Made by a program: the position numbers and the translations under genes
The notes under the pieces: generated by a model
What the model was told of the DNA's origin: nothing
Databases searched by the model: none
The model's input: the letters and a program-made list of their open reading frames with translations, nothing else
Assembly (NCBI GenBank): GCA_964291375.2
Contig: OZ219809.1
Location: 1,860,001-1,924,000 of the forward strand
Length of the DNA stretch: 64,000 nucleotides
Direction: 5' to 3'
From: 3107 sp001483205
GTDB lineage: Bacteria; Pseudomonadota; Alphaproteobacteria; Rhodobacterales; Rhodobacteraceae
Part shown: piece after piece, positions 53,451 to 62,650 of the stretch
Position numbering within the stretch: the stretch's first letter is position 1
Layout of the letters: every line of letters starts with the position of its first letter

Positions 53451-54291
53451 CTAGGGTGTAGACCTATAATTGGTTTTATGCTTCAATGACGGAAACCGCA
53501 GCACAGGAGGGTTTCATGTCCGGCAATTTCCGCCTCACCGAAGAACAATTCAACAAGATCAAACCGTTACTGCCGAACAAACCCCGCGGTGTGCCGCGCG
53601 TGGACGACCGGCGGGTGATCTCCGGCATCATCTTCTGCCTGCAACGGGGCTACCGCTGGTCGGACGTTCCCGCCGAATACGGCCCGGCAAAGACGCTTTA
53701 CAACCGCTACCGGCGCTGGTCGGAAGCAGGCGTGTTTGAGCGGCTTTTCGAGGCCCTGGCGGCGGAGGGAGCCGACCTTTCGACGCTGATGATTGACGCC
53801 AGTCACGTCAAGACCCATCGCATTGCCGCAGGCGGGGTCAAAAAAACCCCGGCGACGGGCGGGCGATCGGACGCACCAGAGGCGGGCTGAACACGAAGCT
53901 GCATCTGGTCTGTGACGGGGCGGGCAAGCCTGTCCGTCTGCACATCACCGCGGGCAATCGGGCTGAGATTACCCAAGCGCGTCAATGCCTTGAAGGTCAT
54001 GTCCGTAAGGGTGCCACCGTCATCGCCGACCGGGGATACGACGCCGATCACCTGCGCCAATGGCTGGCCGGCATCGGCGCGACCCCCTGCATCCCGCCGC
54101 GCAGAAACCGCAAGGCGCAGTGCGAATACGACGCCGCGCTTTACAAGTCCCGCAACATCATCGAACGCATGTTCAATCGGCTCAAGGACTGGCGGCAACT
54201 GTCTTTGCGCACCTTCCGATGCCCGGAAACATTCCTCGCCGCAGCACAGATCGCCGCCATCGTCATATGGTATTTATGAGTTTACACCCTA
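53451..54291 (+). mobile_element. IS5-family insertion sequence (IS427-like), about 840 bp
   Basis: Ends are CTAGGGTGTAGACCTATAAT at the left and, read inward from the right, CTAGGGTGTAAACTCATAAA. CTAG at both outer ends fits the short target duplication of this group. It holds one two-frame transposase. Its right end coincides with the stop codon of the large minus-strand autotransporter. Confidence 0.88.
53516..54279 (+). CDS. IS5-family transposase, two frames joined by programmed -1 frameshift
   Basis: The first frame (53516-53890) begins MSGNFRLTEEQFNKIKPLLP and has the catalytic Asp in MIDASHVKTH. The second frame (to 54279) has GGLNTKLHLVCDGAG, the second Asp in VIADRGYDADHLR and the YxxR-x6-E region in YKSRNIIERMFNRLKDWR. 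A run of seven A (53840-53846, in GTC AAA AAA ACC) lies in the overlap and allows a -1 slip exactly into the second frame, the normal expression mode of this group. The element looks potentially active. Confidence 0.88.
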
Positions 54292-57200
54292 GAACCTGAA
54301 TTTGACGGAGACGCCAGCGGTGTAGGTTTGCTGATCCCCGGACAGGCCGATGCCATCAGCGGCCCCGAAAAACTCGGCGCTGAGGCCGCCCTCGAGGTCA
54401 TAGCGCAGCCGGGCGTCAAGCGAAGCGGAGAGGTCAGAGACCTTATCGCCGTCGCCCTCCAGATTGTGCCGGTCCCAGTTGACCCGTGCCCGCCCGGTGA
54501 AGGTGCCCCGTGGCAGCGCCCATGTCAGCCGGGGGCCGATGCCGAGCCGGGTCAGGCGCAGGGTTTCCGCCGCGCCCGATACGCCAGCGCTGTCGGTGAA
54601 TGCGCCCAGGTTCTCGCGCACATGCAGGACACCGAGTTGCGGCTCGATGACCATTGCGCCGTCGCGCCAGCTTAGGCCGCCGGTCAGGTCGGCCCGCAGG
54701 GTCAGGCGGCGGGTGTCGTATTTCGCCGTCACCCCGCCCTGCGACAGCTCCGGCCTGCCGAACCCATAGGCCAATGCCCCGTCAAGGATCAGCGTCTCGC
54801 TCAGATAGGTCGCGCCGTAAAGGCCGACCTGCGTGATCCGCGACCGGAACCGCCCGCCGCCCTCATCAAGCCGCAGGTTCGCGCCCTCATGTCCGAGCAT
54901 CCCGCCGATGACGTAGCGGCCATCGGGGGCACGCCAGTCAACGCCGAGATAGAGGTCGTAAACCGCACCATCCCCCGGCCCCTCGACCCAGCCATAGAAC
55001 AGGCGGCTCCACCCGGCCCAACCACTGCCTTTTGCCCCCTCGCCATTCCAGCTTGCATCCAGCTTGTGGTTGCGGGCACTGATCTGCGCATTGACGGTGG
55101 TCGGTGGAGCCAGCCCCTGCAACCGCCCGAGCGCCGCCCCCGAACTGACCGAAGCAAAGCGGTCAGCATGGCGGCGCAACAGGGTCGTGGCCTCTTCCTT
55201 GCGCGGCGCTTCCAAAGTGCTTTCCGCAGTCACCGTCACCGAGACCGTTCCCGTCTCCACCCCGTCCCCGGAATGGGTGATGGTCACCGCCCTGTCATCC
55301 TCAGCATCATCGGCAACGCCGGTCACCGTCACCGTCTTCGCCCCCCAGTCCGTGGGCGTGAAGGTCAGTGAGGCGGGCGAGACCGTCGCCGCGTCCTCAT
55401 CATCGCTGACGATACTCACCGTCACCTCCGCCACCGGTGCGGCGTCAAGCGCCACGGTATAAGTCGCCTGCCCGCCCTCGGTCACCGTCACGGCTTCCGG
55501 CGTGAACACCAGCGCCGACGAAAGGACTGTCACCGCAGCGGACGTAACGCCGGTGCGTGTCTCCGATGTGCCATCCCCGTCATCGAACGTGACCTTCACC
55601 GCGATCCACTTGCCCTCATCGGCGGCAACCAGCGTGTAGGTCCGGGCGGTCTCCCCCGCAATATCCGTCGCACCCGTCCCGCTCGCATCTTCCTGACGCA
55701 CCCACTGAAAGCTGTAGCCGGTCGGGAACGTCGTTGAGGGCAAACCGTCCGCGTCCGCAATCGTCCCCGAACCCGCCGTCAGTGTCCGGCCGACGATCAA
55801 ATCCCCCGTGATCTCCGGTGCCCCCGTCGCAGGCGTGTTGCTCACCAGGCTGCCGTCCACCTGATGGCTGCTCTGGGCGGCGAGTGCCGCGTGGTCCAGG
55901 TCCGCGTCATTGCTGTGGGCGACGACGCTCTGAATCGTGCCGCCACTCAGCGCATTCGCCGCGATCTCAATGCCGTCGCTGTCGCTGTCCGCCGCCACAA
56001 CCGTGTATTCAAACACCAGTTCCGTCGTGGCAGAGCCGCTCACATAGGCCGCCGGACGCGAGTTGCTGCCGACCTCTACATTGATCACCGGGCTGCCGGT
56101 CACCGTCACATCCTCGTCGAATGTCACCGTGACCCGGATGGTCTCGCCCCGGCCATAGGTGTCCGCCGTCCCGGAGTTCGGCGTCGAGGTCACCGCCACG
56201 TCCGTCACCTCCGGCACCGAATCCACATTGACCGTCATCGTGTAGGTCGCCGTGCTGTCACCCTCACCGTCATTGACCGTGAAAGTGAAACTCGCAGAGC
56301 CATTCCAGTCCGCCGCCGGGGTGAACACCAGATTGCCGATGTCGGCAACATCAATCACCTGATTTGCCGTGACCGCAGCGTTGCTGAGTGTCAGCGCTCC
56401 GTGGTTCTGGTCGGGCAGGGTCACGACCTTCACGCTCGCAAGCGCGGTATCGTCCGCATCCTCGTCATCAAAGGCAAAGTCCGTCGCCGCGAACGTATAG
56501 GCCGTGTCCTCGTCTGTCTCGACCGTCTTGTCCGCGCTCGTCGGCAGGCGGTTGCCCCGCAGGCTGACCGAAATCTTGTCGCCGAGATTGGAATCATCCC
56601 ACCTGAGTTCGGCGGGAACAGTCCAGTCAGGCTCAACCATATCCCCGTCAAAGTCAAACGATTGCCCGCCGACCTGTAGCATGAGCCTGTCGTTACTGGT
56701 GGCGAAGGCGCTTTCAAACGAGAGCTTAAAAAGCTCATTTAAGCGAGACAATCCAGCGACTTCCCACGACTGTCCGTGGTAGGTGACGCTCTTGTCGGAG
56801 AGGTCGCCGCCGGTGTTATTGCCGAAGGTTGCATACCCATAAAATGCATTGGGCCCAAGAACAACCTTCCCCACCGTCAGACAGGCCGTCCAGAAGGCAC
56901 CGGCGGGCTGCCCCGTCGGGCAGGCGGGGGCTTGGTTGTCCACCGCCTGATTGGTGAACGTCGCCACCTCATTATTCGCGGCGTCCTTCAGCGGGTCAGA
57001 GCCGGGCTTGGTATAATCGACCGTCACACTCGTCTGGCTGGCATCCAGCGCCGTCGCAAGGGTCAGCGTCACCTCCGCGCCGGAGATACTGACCCCGGTC
57101 GGGTCGTCCTCAGCCGTCCCGTCAACCTTCACCGTGAACGCGCCTGCCGCGGGCACCGAACCCGTGTCCAGCGCCTCATTAAAGGTGATCACCAGCGATT

Positions 57201-60200
57201 TCGGGGCCGCCGCCGTCACCAATGCGCTGCTGAATGTCGGCGCGGTGGTGTCAGGCGGGTCCAGCGAGCCATCCACCAGATGGCTGCTCTGGGTGCCAAG
57301 CTGCGCGTGGGTTATGTCCGCATTATGGCCGTCATCGTCCTGAATCGTGCCGCCGTCCAGCATCAGCGCATTCGACTCGATATAGATGCCGTTGTCGTCA
57401 TCATCCGCCGCCACAACCGTGTATCCGAACACCAGCGCCGTCGTGCCCGACCCGCTCAAAAGCGTCGCATCCCGGTCATTGATAGTGGTGCCATCGCTTA
57501 TCCGCAGCCGGAAAAACGGACTGCCCGTCACCGTCACCGCCTCATCGAACGTCACCGTGACCTGAATCACCTCGCCCCGGCCATAGGTGTTCGCCGTCCC
57601 GGAGTTCGGCGTCGAGGTCACCGCCACCTGCGTCACATCCGGCGTGTTCAGCACATTGATCCCCATCGTGTAGGTGTCCGTGCTGTCCGTCGTGCCGTCA
57701 TTGACCTTGAAAGTGAATGTCGCAAAGGGGCTGCCCGTCCTGTCATCCCCCCCCGCCGAAAACTTCAGCTTGCCGGCAGTGATGTCGGCAACAGAAATCT
57801 CATCATTTGCCGACACGCCGTTGCCATCGAGTTGCAGAAATCCCGCGTTCTCTTCGCTCACGATCGTCACATGCACCAGATCGTCACTATCCGCGTCCGA
57901 ATAGCCGAAATCCGCCACCGAGAACGTATAGGTCGCGTCCTCATCCATATCGACCGTCACGTCCGAGGCCACCGGCGGGCGGTTGCCCTGCGTCAGGCTG
58001 ACCGAAATCTTGTTCCCGACATTGGGGTTGTTGACCGTAGTGGCGCTGTCCCAGTTGAGGGCAGCGGGGCGCGTCCAACGGAACAGGTTGTTCGTCAGGG
58101 TCGCGTCGGCAAGGTTGAGCGTTGTGTCCCCGACCTGCAACACCCAACCATCGGTGATCAACACCCAATCCTCGGCCATGGACAGACCGGAAGTATTCAG
58201 GACTAAATTGAAAAGAGAGGTGTCTTGATCGAGTTGGGTTACAGTGAACTGCCGGCCCCCCACGTCGAAGTTGTTGAGATCAAGAGCGCCATGGATATTT
58301 TGCCTGTATCCTATAAAGCCACTCCCCTGCCCCACCGTCAGACAGGCCGTCCAGAAGGCATCGCCGGGGTGGCTTGTCGTGTCCGGGCAGGCGGGGGCGT
58401 CGTTGGTGACGCTCTGGCCGGTGAACGTCGCCACCTCATTGTCGGCGGCATCCTGCAACGGATTGTTCGACGAGCCGGGGTTGGTGTAGTCCACCGTCAC
58501 ATTCGACTGGCTGTTATCCAGCGCCGTCGCAAGGGTCAGCGTCACCGTGCTACCGGAGATACTGACATCGGTCGGGTCGTCCTCAGCCGTCCCGTCAACC
58601 TTCACCGTGAACGCACCTGGCGCGGGCTCCGAACTCGTGTCCAGCGCCTCATTAAAGGTGATCACCAGCTCTTTCGGCTCCGCCGACGTCACTTCCGCAC
58701 TTTCCACCGTCGGCGGGGTGGTGTCAGGCGGGTCAATCGAGCCATCCACCTTATGGTCGTTCTGTTGGCCAAGCTGCGCGTGGGTTATGTCCGCATTATT
58801 GCTGTCGCCGTCCTGAATCGTGCCACTGTTCAGCATCAGCGCATTCGCAGGGATCCAGATGCCGTTGTCGTCATCATCCGCCGCCACAACCGTGTATCCG
58901 AACACCAGCGCGTTTGACCCCGAACCGCTCACATAGGCCGCATCCCGGTTATTGATAGTGGTGCCATCGCTTATCCGCAGCCGGAAAAGCGGACTGCCCG
59001 TCACCGTCACCTCCTCATCAAACGTCACCGTGACCTGAATCACCTCGCCCCGGGCGTAGGTGTCCGCCGTCCCGGAGTCCGGCGTCGAGGTCACCGACAC
59101 GTCCGTCACATCCGGCGTGTTCAGCACATTGACCGACATCGTGGCGGCGCTGGCGCTGTCCTCCTCGCCGTCAAAGACGGTATAGGTGAATGTCGCGTAG
59201 GGTTCGCCGTTGTCGTCCGTCCCGTCCGGCTCAAAGGTCAACGTGTTCGCAAGAACCCCGTTGGTCACGCTGATAGCCTGCGGCAGGTCGCTACTGGTGA
59301 TCGCAGACCCGTCCCGCTTCAAATCCCCCTCCCCGCTCCCCGGAATGCTGGTGATCTCAACACCGGCAAGATCGTCATTGTCCGCATCCGAATAGCCGAA
59401 ATCCGCCGCGCTGAACGTATAGGCGCTTGTGCCCTCATCCATATTGACCGCCGCGTCAGAGGCCACCGGCGGGCGGTTGCCCTGCGTCAGACTGACCGAA
59501 ATCTTGTTCCCGACATTGGGGTTGTTGACCGTAGTGGCGCTGTCCCAGTTGAGGGCAGCGGGGCGCGTCCAACTGAACAAGCTGTTCGTCAGGGTCGCGT
59601 CGGCAAGGTTGAGCGTTGTGTCCCCGACCTGCAACACCCAATACTCGGCGACGTTCAGATCGGAAGTTGCCAGGGCCAAATAGAACATAGAGGTGTTTTG
59701 ACTGAGTTGGGTTACAACGAAATCGTTCACCTCGGTGAAGCTGCTGGGATCAAGAGCGCCATAGCTATTAACTTGCCCGTATCCTACGCGGCCACTCGCC
59801 TGCCCCAATGTCAGACAGGCCGTCCAGAGGGCATCGCCGGGGTGGTTCGTCGTGTCCGGGCAGGCGGGGGCGTCGTTGGTGACGCTCTGGCCGGTGAACG
59901 TCGCCACCTCATTGTCGGCGGCATCCTGCAACGGATTGTTCGACGAGCCGGGGTTGGTATAGTCCACCGTCACATTCGACTGGCTGTTATCCAGCGCCGT
60001 CGCAAGGGTCAGCGTCACCGTGCTACCGGAAATACTGACCCCGGTCGGGGTGTCCTCAGCCGTCCCGTCAACCTTCACCGTGAACGCACCTGGCGCGGGC
60101 TCCGAACTCGTGTCCAGCGCCTCGTTAAAGGTGATCACCAGCGATTTCGGCGCGTCGGCCGTCACTTCCGCACTGCTGAATGTCGGCGCGGTTTCGTCGG

Positions 60201-61248
60201 CGGTGTCAACGCTTTTCAGCTTCACCGCCACGGTGTCATTGGTGTTCCAGGTCAGGCCCGAACTGTTCCACTCTCGCCAGGTGTCAGTCTTGGCATCGGC
60301 ATCCTCAAAGGCAAAGTCTTCGCCATCAATTTCGAGGATCAGCGACTGGGCGGCGGTTGCCAGAGTCGTGTCGAAAGTAATCGACAGCTTCTTGTTGTTG
60401 TTGCGGACATACAGGTTAGTAATCGCGTAGTCCGTTCCGTCGAGGGTGAAGTCGTCATCGGTGAGGTGGGAAGTCGAGCTACAGTGGACGTTGATGTTGG
60501 AGTTGGAGCAGCCCTTGGTTACACCTAGAATATCCCTGACCGTCAGCGTCGCCGACCAGTGGTCCGTGGTGGGGAGGGGTGTCACCTCGCCCTCAAGCTC
60601 GATTTCCCAGGGGAAATAACCTTCCGCAACGTCGCCAGTTGTCTCCCAGTCCGTGCCGTCAAATTGGTGGTGCGTATTGTGGATGGTCCATCCGGTCAGC
60701 CCGGTCTCAGTATTTGGATCCCTGGTTCTCATGTGAACACCGACCCTGCCATTTACCGTCAGAACCAGGAAATAGGTCGTTTCGGTCGCGAGGTTCGTAT
60801 TGGCAGGCGCGTTGTATGTAAGAGTTTGTCTTGCCTGGCCCGTGGCGATCGTGCCCTGAAGGGTCAGATCGGCAACCTTGTTCCCCGGCTCGTCATTGGT
60901 GGCGTGCTTCTCATGCAGGGCCGCGGTCAATGATGTCAGAGTAAGGCCTTGATTATCGATGGGAATCTTGACCGAGGTCAGGGTGTAGGCGGTTGCGCCG
61001 GTGATGAACCCCTGTGCTTCTTTTGTTTGTGAGCCAGTTCCGGAGGTTGTGCGGATGGTGCTGGTGCTGGTGGTGTCTTGAAGATTCGACACCAGCGTGA
61101 CGGCGGCGGCGGGGGTGCCGAGGCCGAGGGCCAGCATCAGGGCAAGCGCCAGCCGGATGAACAGCCGGGCAACCGGTGTCCGGGGCGTCGGACAGGGGGC
61201 TGCGGTGCGGGGTGAACCTTCCCGCCGGGCACTGGTTACGCGAAACAT
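54289..61248 (-). CDS. Giant autotransporter adhesin with Ig-like/cadherin-like repeats
   Basis: 2319 aa. Signal peptide (hydrophobic core residues 33-44, cleavage near 49). An N-terminal domain of about 180 residues is followed by three cycles of three modules: an SwmB-like domain (LVITFNEALDTSSEPAPGAF), a cadherin-like domain (GNRPPVASD ... YTFSAADFGYSDAD) and a domain starting VTSTPDSGTADTY. Later come single Ig-like and Calx-beta domains. The last about 305 residues are a beta-barrel ending KFRF, about 85 percent identical to the SRCR autotransporter barrel. A large surface adhesin is the likely role. The stop TAG falls within the IS5 end. Neighbouring cycles are almost identical in DNA. 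Confidence 0.88.
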   Translation of the reverse strand: MFRVTSARREGSPRTAAPCPTPRTPVARLFIRLALALMLALGLGTPAAAVTLVSNLQDTTSTSTIRTTSGTGSQTKEAQGFITGATAYTLTSVKIPIDNQGLTLTSLTAALHEKHATNDEPGNKVADLTLQGTIATGQARQTLTYNAPANTNLATETTYFLVLTVNGRVGVHMRTRDPNTETGLTGWTIHNTHHQFDGTDWETTGDVAEGYFPWEIELEGEVTPLPTTDHWSATLTVRDILGVTKGCSNSNINVHCSSTSHLTDDDFTLDGTDYAITNLYVRNNNKKLSITFDTTLATAAQSLILEIDGEDFAFEDADAKTDTWREWNSSGLTWNTNDTVAVKLKSVDTADETAPTFSSAEVTADAPKSLVITFNEALDTSSEPAPGAFTVKVDGTAEDTPTGVSISGSTVTLTLATALDNSQSNVTVDYTNPGSSNNPLQDAADNEVATFTGQSVTNDAPACPDTTNHPGDALWTACLTLGQASGRVGYGQVNSYGALDPSSFTEVNDFVVTQLSQNTSMFYLALATSDLNVAEYWVLQVGDTTLNLADATLTNSLFSWTRPAALNWDSATTVNNPNVGNKISVSLTQGNRPPVASDAAVNMDEGTSAYTFSAADFGYSDADNDDLAGVEITSIPGSGEGDLKRDGSAITSSDLPQAISVTNGVLANTLTFEPDGTDDNGEPYATFTYTVFDGEEDSASAATMSVNVLNTPDVTDVSVTSTPDSGTADTYARGEVIQVTVTFDEEVTVTGSPLFRLRISDGTTINNRDAAYVSGSGSNALVFGYTVVAADDDDNGIWIPANALMLNSGTIQDGDSNNADITHAQLGQQNDHKVDGSIDPPDTTPPTVESAEVTSAEPKELVITFNEALDTSSEPAPGAFTVKVDGTAEDDPTDVSISGSTVTLTLATALDNSQSNVTVDYTNPGSSNNPLQDAADNEVATFTGQSVTNDAPACPDTTSHPGDAFWTACLTVGQGSGFIGYRQNIHGALDLNNFDVGGRQFTVTQLDQDTSLFNLVLNTSGLSMAEDWVLITDGWVLQVGDTTLNLADATLTNNLFRWTRPAALNWDSATTVNNPNVGNKISVSLTQGNRPPVASDVTVDMDEDATYTFSVADFGYSDADSDDLVHVTIVSEENAGFLQLDGNGVSANDEISVADITAGKLKFSAGGDDRTGSPFATFTFKVNDGTTDSTDTYTMGINVLNTPDVTQVAVTSTPNSGTANTYGRGEVIQVTVTFDEAVTVTGSPFFRLRISDGTTINDRDATLLSGSGTTALVFGYTVVAADDDDNGIYIESNALMLDGGTIQDDDGHNADITHAQLGTQSSHLVDGSLDPPDTTAPTFSSALVTAAAPKSLVITFNEALDTGSVPAAGAFTVKVDGTAEDDPTGVSISGAEVTLTLATALDASQTSVTVDYTKPGSDPLKDAANNEVATFTNQAVDNQAPACPTGQPAGAFWTACLTVGKVVLGPNAFYGYATFGNNTGGDLSDKSVTYHGQSWEVAGLSRLNELFKLSFESAFATSNDRLMLQVGGQSFDFDGDMVEPDWTVPAELRWDDSNLGDKISVSLRGNRLPTSADKTVETDEDTAYTFAATDFAFDDEDADDTALASVKVVTLPDQNHGALTLSNAAVTANQVIDVADIGNLVFTPAADWNGSASFTFTVNDGEGDSTATYTMTVNVDSVPEVTDVAVTSTPNSGTADTYGRGETIRVTVTFDEDVTVTGSPVINVEVGSNSRPAAYVSGSATTELVFEYTVVAADSDSDGIEIAANALSGGTIQSVVAHSNDADLDHAALAAQSSHQVDGSLVSNTPATGAPEITGDLIVGRTLTAGSGTIADADGLPSTTFPTGYSFQWVRQEDASGTGATDIAGETARTYTLVAADEGKWIAVKVTFDDGDGTSETRTGVTSAAVTVLSSALVFTPEAVTVTEGGQATYTVALDAAPVAEVTVSIVSDDEDAATVSPASLTFTPTDWGAKTVTVTGVADDAEDDRAVTITHSGDGVETGTVSVTVTAESTLEAPRKEEATTLLRRHADRFASVSSGAALGRLQGLAPPTTVNAQISARNHKLDASWNGEGAKGSGWAGWSRLFYGWVEGPGDGAVYDLYLGVDWRAPDGRYVIGGMLGHEGANLRLDEGGGRFRSRITQVGLYGATYLSETLILDGALAYGFGRPELSQGGVTAKYDTRRLTLRADLTGGLSWRDGAMVIEPQLGVLHVRENLGAFTDSAGVSGAAETLRLTRLGIGPRLTWALPRGTFTGRARVNWDRHNLEGDGDKVSDLSASLDARLRYDLEGGLSAEFFGAADGIGLSGDQQTYTAGVSVKFRF
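57961..60160 (-). repeat. Nearly identical DNA cycles inside the giant autotransporter gene
   Basis: 57966-58147 and 59461-59642 agree almost base for base, as do 58361-58680 and 59834-60150. The offset is about 1.48 kb, one passenger cycle. A third, more diverged copy lies near 56890-57240. Such high identity points to recent duplication or gene conversion. Confidence 0.8.
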
Positions 61249-61418
61249 GGGGTCAGCCTTATGTTGCCGTTCGGTGTTGGTGTTCGGGGGTGTCGCTGTG
61301 CAGCGGACAAACGATGCTCCCGGCTCCCGGCTCCCGGCTCCCGGCTCCCGGCTCCCGGCTCCCGGCTGATTATAGCCATAGCACCCAAACCCGGATCGCT
61401 TGCTGATGTCAATGCCAT
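61236..61418 (-). other. Putative leader ORF (MALTS...) through the heptamer tract, locus 2
   Basis: ATG 61418 has AAAGGG about 6 nt upstream. It reads MALTSASDPGLGAMAIIS, then the REPGAGS period, and stops with TAA at 61236-61238, 10 bases into the autotransporter gene. Thirteen of the first 18 residues equal the locus 1 leader and the length before the repeat is the same. It is otherwise unlike known proteins. Confidence 0.4.
61317..61367 (-). repeat. Heptanucleotide tandem repeat CCGGGAG, 7 copies
   Basis: Seven perfect units (read on the minus strand) plus a partial one, 69 bp upstream of the giant autotransporter ATG, the same unit and spacing as the 17-copy tract at 19843. The tracts differ in length by ten units. 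Confidence 0.95.
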
Positions 61419-61527
61419 TTCAAACCCTTTCCTGTCGCCGGGCCGCAACCCTGACACAGAGCCGCCGCTCACGTTTTGCGAATGTTGAGCAAAAGCCGGG
61501 CCGGTGTCAAGTGCCCCGCGCGGGTTT

Positions 61528-62490
61528 TCAGGGGGGGGCGGCGGCGCGCCTCAACCGGTCATTGATCGCCCGCCCCAGCCCCGCCTCGGGTATCGGAGAC
61601 ACCGCAATCGCCTTCGCCCCCCTACGATCCAGCCGGTGCAGGCCGACAAACAGATTGGCCGCCGCCTCGGTCAGATCACCCGACGCAGAAAGGTTGAAAT
61701 CCGCCCCCTTGACCGGACCGAACCCCAGCAGAGCCTCGCCCGGTGCCTTACCAGCGGCATTCAGGCGCATCCGGGCGACAGGCGCATAATGTGATGTCAG
61801 TTGCCCCGGCGCGTCGGGGGTAAGGTCATTGACCGCGCCTTCCCCCCGCAGGGGTGCCCCCAGACAGGTCGCAATCGCCTCTGTCGGCACCCCGCCCGGA
61901 CGCAACAGCACCGGCCCCGGCACAAAACCGACAATCGTCGATTCCAGCCCGACCGCGCACGGGCCGCCATCCACCACCGCCTCAACCCTGCCGCCGAGAC
62001 CGGCCAGCACATGGTCAGCGGTGGTCGGGCTGATCCGGCCCGACGGGTTGGCCGAGGGCGCGGCCACCGGGCCGCCAAAGGCGCGCAGCAGCGATTGCGC
62101 CACCGGGTGTCCGGGCGCGCGGATGCCGACCGTCCCATGCCCGGCGCGGACAAGCGGCGACAGACCGGACCCTTCGCGCACCGGCAGCACAAGGGTCAGC
62201 GGTCCGGGCCAGAACGCCGCCGCCAGCCGCAGCGCATCGTCACTGAACCGGGCACAGGCGCGGGCCGCATCCAGATCAGGGACATGAACGATAAGCGGGT
62301 TGAAGGCAGGCCGCCCCTTAGCCCGGTAAATGCCCGCGACTGCTGCATCGGAACGGGCGTCCGCGCCCAGGCCATAGACGGTCTCGGTGGGGAACGCGAC
62401 CAGCCCGCCGCCGCGCAACAGGCCAGCCGCCCGTGCCAGATTGTCCGGCGACGGGGACAGAACCCTGGTCTGAAGGTTGGTTTCGGGCAT
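61528..62490 (-). CDS. sua5: L-threonylcarbamoyladenylate synthase, long (Sua5) form
   Basis: 320 aa. YrdC domain: GGLVAFPTETVYGLGADA, KGRPAFNPLIVHV, GTVGIRAPGHPVAQSLL, PVAAPSANPSGRISPT and ESTIVGF; a C-terminal Sua5 domain begins at PGQLTSHYAPVARM. It makes the threonylcarbamoyl-AMP used for t6A37 in ANN-decoding tRNAs. Not in an operon here. Confidence 0.95.
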   Translation of the reverse strand: MPETNLQTRVLSPSPDNLARAAGLLRGGGLVAFPTETVYGLGADARSDAAVAGIYRAKGRPAFNPLIVHVPDLDAARACARFSDDALRLAAAFWPGPLTLVLPVREGSGLSPLVRAGHGTVGIRAPGHPVAQSLLRAFGGPVAAPSANPSGRISPTTADHVLAGLGGRVEAVVDGGPCAVGLESTIVGFVPGPVLLRPGGVPTEAIATCLGAPLRGEGAVNDLTPDAPGQLTSHYAPVARMRLNAAGKAPGEALLGFGPVKGADFNLSASGDLTEAAANLFVGLHRLDRRGAKAIAVSPIPEAGLGRAINDRLRRAAAPP

Positions 62491-62650
62491 CAGAGGCCGT
62501 TCTGTCGCGTCTGTCCTGCAATGACCGGCCAGAGGGGCCCCCCGCGCCGGATCGATGAATGCCGCTGCACCATAACCGGGACGCGGGGGGAAGGAAAGGC
62601 AATGGCCTCTCCGGGCGCAGATGGCGGAAACAGAGGGGGCGGGGTTCCGA

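Noticed and set aside
53486..54279. IS5 transposase as a pseudogene because of its two frames
   Set aside because: A seven-A slippery run in the overlap gives the exact -1 shift needed, which is the normal expression mode for this group.
55864..58206. Long plus-strand frames opposite the giant autotransporter
   Set aside because: They follow the DNA repeats of the minus-strand gene and carry no motif.
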